A stretch of 32,253 nucleotides of DNA from NCBI GenBank assembly GCA_046728075.1, contig JBKPDV010000219.1, forward strand, positions 1-32,253, given 5' to 3'. Position numbers and translations under genes: made by a program. The notes under the pieces were generated by a model. That model made no database searches. It saw only the letters and a list, made by a program, of their open reading frames with translations, and was not told where the DNA came from. This document shows positions 30,104-32,253 of this stretch, piece after piece; the stretch's first letter is position 1, and the number at the start of each line of letters is the position of its first letter. This DNA is from JBKPDV01 sp046728075 (lineage in GTDB: Bacteria; Acidobacteriota; Thermoanaerobaculia; UBA5066; Gp7-AA6).

Positions 30104-30970
30104 ATGGATGTCCGCACGATCGCTGTCGTCGGCGCCGGACAGATGGGCAGCGGTATCGCGCACGTGGCCGCGGCTTCCGGCCACCGGGTTCTGCTGGCCG
30201 ATGTCTCCGACGCGCTGGTGGCGAAGGGGCGAGCCACGATCGAGAAGAACCTCGACCGCGAGGTCGCGCGCGGCAAACGGAGCGCCGAGGAGAAGAGCCG
30301 TGCCCTGGACCGGATCTCCCTGACGAAGGATCTCGAGCGGCTGGCGGAGGCCGACCTCGTCATCGAGGCCGTCGTGGAGGACGAAGAGGTCAAGAAAGAA
30401 TTGTTCCGGCGGCTGGATGTTCTCCTGCCCGCCCGCGCCATTCTGGCCTCCAACACATCCTCGATCTCGATCACGCGACTGGCCGCCGCCACGCGCCGTC
30501 CCGACCGCTTCATCGGAATGCACTTCATGAACCCGGTCCCCCTGATGGAGCTCGTCGAAGTCATCCGTGGGATCGCCACGAGCGACGAGACCGCCTCTAC
30601 GGTGGAATCCCTGTCGAGAACGTTGGGAAAGACTCCTGTTTTCTGTAACGATTCTCCCGGCTTCGTGTCCAACCGCGTCCTGATGCCGATGATCAATGAG
30701 GCCATCGATGCGCTCCGGGAGGGTGTGGGAACACGGGAGGCGATCGACGGAATCATGAAGCTGGGAATGAATCACCCGATGGGGCCCTTGACCCTGGCCG
30801 ACTTCATCGGCCTGGACACCTGCCTCTCGATCCTGCGAGTCCTGCAAAACGGCTTCGGCGACCCGAGATACCGCCCAAGCCCATTGCTCGTGAAGATGGT
30901 GGATGCGGGATGGTTGGGCAAGAAGACAGGCAGAGGGTTTTACGAGTACAACAGTGCCAAGAGCTCTTAA
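30104..30970 (+). CDS. 3-hydroxybutyryl-CoA (3-hydroxyacyl-CoA) dehydrogenase
   Basis: This NAD(P)-dependent enzyme converts 3-hydroxyacyl-CoA to 3-oxoacyl-CoA or the reverse, in fatty-acid oxidation, butyrate or PHB pathways. The 288 residues match the family length (about 285). Motifs are VVGAGQMGSGIAHVAA at 8-23 (cofactor), SNTSSISIT near 117 (catalytic Ser), GMHFMNPVPLMELVE near 137-151 (catalytic His), and NHPMGPLTLADFIGLD near 223, with KTGRGFYEY at the end. The short single-domain form is like Hbd/PaaH, not the FadB fusion. It starts at ATG 30104 without a Shine-Dalgarno. No partner acyl-CoA genes lie nearby, so the pathway is open. Confidence 0.93.
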   Translation: MDVRTIAVVGAGQMGSGIAHVAAASGHRVLLADVSDALVAKGRATIEKNLDREVARGKRSAEEKSRALDRISLTKDLERLAEADLVIEAVVEDEEVKKELFRRLDVLLPARAILASNTSSISITRLAAATRRPDRFIGMHFMNPVPLMELVEVIRGIATSDETASTVESLSRTLGKTPVFCNDSPGFVSNRVLMPMINEAIDALREGVGTREAIDGIMKLGMNHPMGPLTLADFIGLDTCLSILRVLQNGFGDPRYRPSPLLVKMVDAGWLGKKTGRGFYEYNSAKSS

Positions 30971-31000
30971 CTACCGACTACCGACTACCGACTACCGACT
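30971..31000. repeat. Single-armed heptad array (CTACCGA x4)
   Basis: Four perfect tandem copies of the seven-base unit CTACCGA (30971-30998) begin directly after the dehydrogenase stop codon and end six bases before the next ATG. Unlike the other heptad elements there is no complementary second arm. The copies are identical, suggesting a young expansion. Confidence 0.92.
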
Positions 31001-31006
31001 TCTCTG

Positions 31007-32253
31007 ATGTTCTGCCAGGTCTGCGGTCTGCGCAATCCCGACGACGAGGAGTTCTGCGGCCGCTGTCACTCGAAGCTGCTGGTCCTGTCCGGCGTCGGCG
31101 TGGTCGACGAAGCGACGGGGGAGACCCAGGAGGAGATCCCCTTCGATGAGCACCTGCTCGAGCGGATCTCGACGCTCGAAGACATCGTCAAGAGAACGGG
31201 CGAGGCGCTCAAGTCTGTGCTGGAGACGATCGGGAATCTGGAAAAGAACCTCTTCGTCGCCCACACGGGCGTGCTCGCGCTCCAGGAGGCCCTCGAGCGC
31301 CAGGGTGCGGTTCGCCCCGAGGAGGTCCTCGACCTCTGGGAAACGAAGATGGACGAGCGCATGCAGGCGGTCGAGAAGAAAGATCGCTTCCTGGAGAGAC
31401 GCGATCGGATCGTGGCCGGTTTCGGGGGAGAGGACCGCGACGATTTCCTCCGGCGGCTTCGCGAGGCGGAGTTTGCGATTCTCGCGCTGGATGCGGGCCG
31501 CGGCATCAAGATCCTCGAAGAGCTCTACCGATCCGACCGGGGGAATGTCGAGCTCGGCTTCTATCTGGCCGAGACCTATTTTTCCGGAGGAGACCTGGAG
31601 AAGGCCGGTGTCTTCTTCAGGAAAATCCTCGCCGTCGAACCGAATCACTTCGAATCGCTGGTCTACTCGGGTATCTCCGCCTCGGAGCGGGGAGAGAGCG
31701 AAGAAGCGGAGTCCCTGCTGACGCGCTCGATCGAACGCAAGCCCGAAGCCTTCCTGCCTCACTTCGCGCTGGGAGCGCTTTACGCCAACGGGGCGGACTG
31801 GGATGGTGCGGAGCGGGAGCTCTCCCGGGCGATCGAAGTCGCTCCGGTTCCTGCCGCCCGGGTCCTGCTCGGCACCGTCCTTCGGGAAAAGGGGGACATC
31901 TCGCGCGCGATCGCCGAGTTCGAAGAGGCGCTCGCGACTCAGCCCGACTCCGAGGACGCCAGCTTTCAACTCGGTCTCTGCTACATCGAGAAGAACCGTC
32001 CCCGACGCGCCCTGGAATGCTTCCAGCAGGCGCTGGAGAAGAATCCGAGGAAGCTCGAGTACCAGGAAGCGGTCCGCCTGCTGGAGCGGCGCAAGCGGTA
32101 CTCGCTCCCGGGCGTCAAGGGGCCGGGCGCGGAAGCCTATCGGCAGGCGGAGGAGGCCGTTTCCCACGGCGCGCTGCAGCGCGGCCTGGAGCTGTACAAA
32201 AAGGCGATGTCGGCCGAGCCCGAGAACTCGACCATCCGGATTTCCTATGCGCT
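31007..32253 (+). CDS. Zinc-ribbon TPR-repeat protein, 3' end outside the window
   Basis: The frame opens at ATG 31007 and runs off the right edge after about 415 residues. The N-terminus is a four-cysteine zinc ribbon (Cys3, Cys6, Cys17, Cys20, MFCQVCGLRNPDDEEFCGRC). A Glu/Lys-rich, probably coiled-coil region (about 55-150) follows. Tandem tetratricopeptide repeats begin near residue 180 (LGFYLAETYFSGGDLEKAGVFF, HFALGALYANGADWDGAERELS, ASFQLGLCYIEKNRPRRALECF). There is no signal peptide, so it is probably cytosolic. Such proteins act as scaffolds; the partner is unknown. The preceding CTACCGA array leaves no room for a normal Shine-Dalgarno. Confidence 0.85.
   Translation, partial: MFCQVCGLRNPDDEEFCGRCHSKLLVLSGVGVVDEATGETQEEIPFDEHLLERISTLEDIVKRTGEALKSVLETIGNLEKNLFVAHTGVLALQEALERQGAVRPEEVLDLWETKMDERMQAVEKKDRFLERRDRIVAGFGGEDRDDFLRRLREAEFAILALDAGRGIKILEELYRSDRGNVELGFYLAETYFSGGDLEKAGVFFRKILAVEPNHFESLVYSGISASERGESEEAESLLTRSIERKPEAFLPHFALGALYANGADWDGAERELSRAIEVAPVPAARVLLGTVLREKGDISRAIAEFEEALATQPDSEDASFQLGLCYIEKNRPRRALECFQQALEKNPRKLEYQEAVRLLERRKRYSLPGVKGPGAEAYRQAEEAVSHGALQRGLELYKKAMSAEPENSTIRISYA

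Overview
The window is about 32 kb of GC-rich, gene-dense chromosomal DNA from a diderm (Gram-negative-type) bacterium. A secretin, PilMNOP, probable lipoproteins and an outer-membrane barrel fragment show the two membranes. Gene content, short gaps and frequent TTG/GTG starts would fit Acidobacteriota or a similar lineage, but there is no rRNA gene or other decisive marker, so that placement is a guess. I see no prophage, insertion sequence, CRISPR array or tRNA; nearly everything is core housekeeping.

Layout. (1) 1-8562, plus strand: tail of a barrel-like protein, tgt (queuosine tRNA modification), a secreted M19 dipeptidase, yajC-secD-secF (Sec accessory motor) and a long RelA/SpoT protein. 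(2) 8655-8873, minus strand: rpmB. (3) 9218-17412: a type IV pilus operon pilM-N-O-P-Q followed by two probable lipoproteins, the second built of IPT/TIG and DUF11 modules, closed by a TTCG-loop hairpin at 17460-17481. (4) 17497-20908: a TPR protein, a Roadblock/LC7 protein and accB-accC (acetyl-CoA carboxylase). (5) 21051-26510: a ThiE-shikimate kinase fusion, a metallophosphoesterase, a HEAT-repeat/cyclophilin fusion, a 56-residue membrane protein, a D-2-hydroxyacid dehydrogenase and a DciA-like protein, many overlapping by 1-4 bases. (6) 26646-27947, minus strand: glutamate dehydrogenase. (7) 28010-32253: an ECF sigma factor, its zinc-finger anti-sigma and a bactofilin-like membrane protein; then 3-hydroxyacyl-CoA dehydrogenase and a zinc-ribbon TPR protein cut by the window end.

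The most striking signal lies between the genes. Eight gaps contain a long imperfect inverted repeat whose two arms are each tandem arrays of a seven-base unit. The unit differs between loci (GGCGAAA, AGCTGAG, GACTGAG, CGGGAAT), but the period of seven and the arm-loop-arm layout are constant. A ninth gap has a single-armed heptad array (CTACCGA x4), and a tenth a lone relic arm. Two of them fill the space between convergent genes almost exactly from stop codon to stop codon. Several others sit just before a TAnnnT hexamer placed 9-11 bases ahead of a start codon that has no Shine-Dalgarno sequence. The recurring order is stop codon, heptad palindrome, -10 box, leaderless start. This looks like a genome-wide intergenic punctuation system and is the main candidate for something undescribed.
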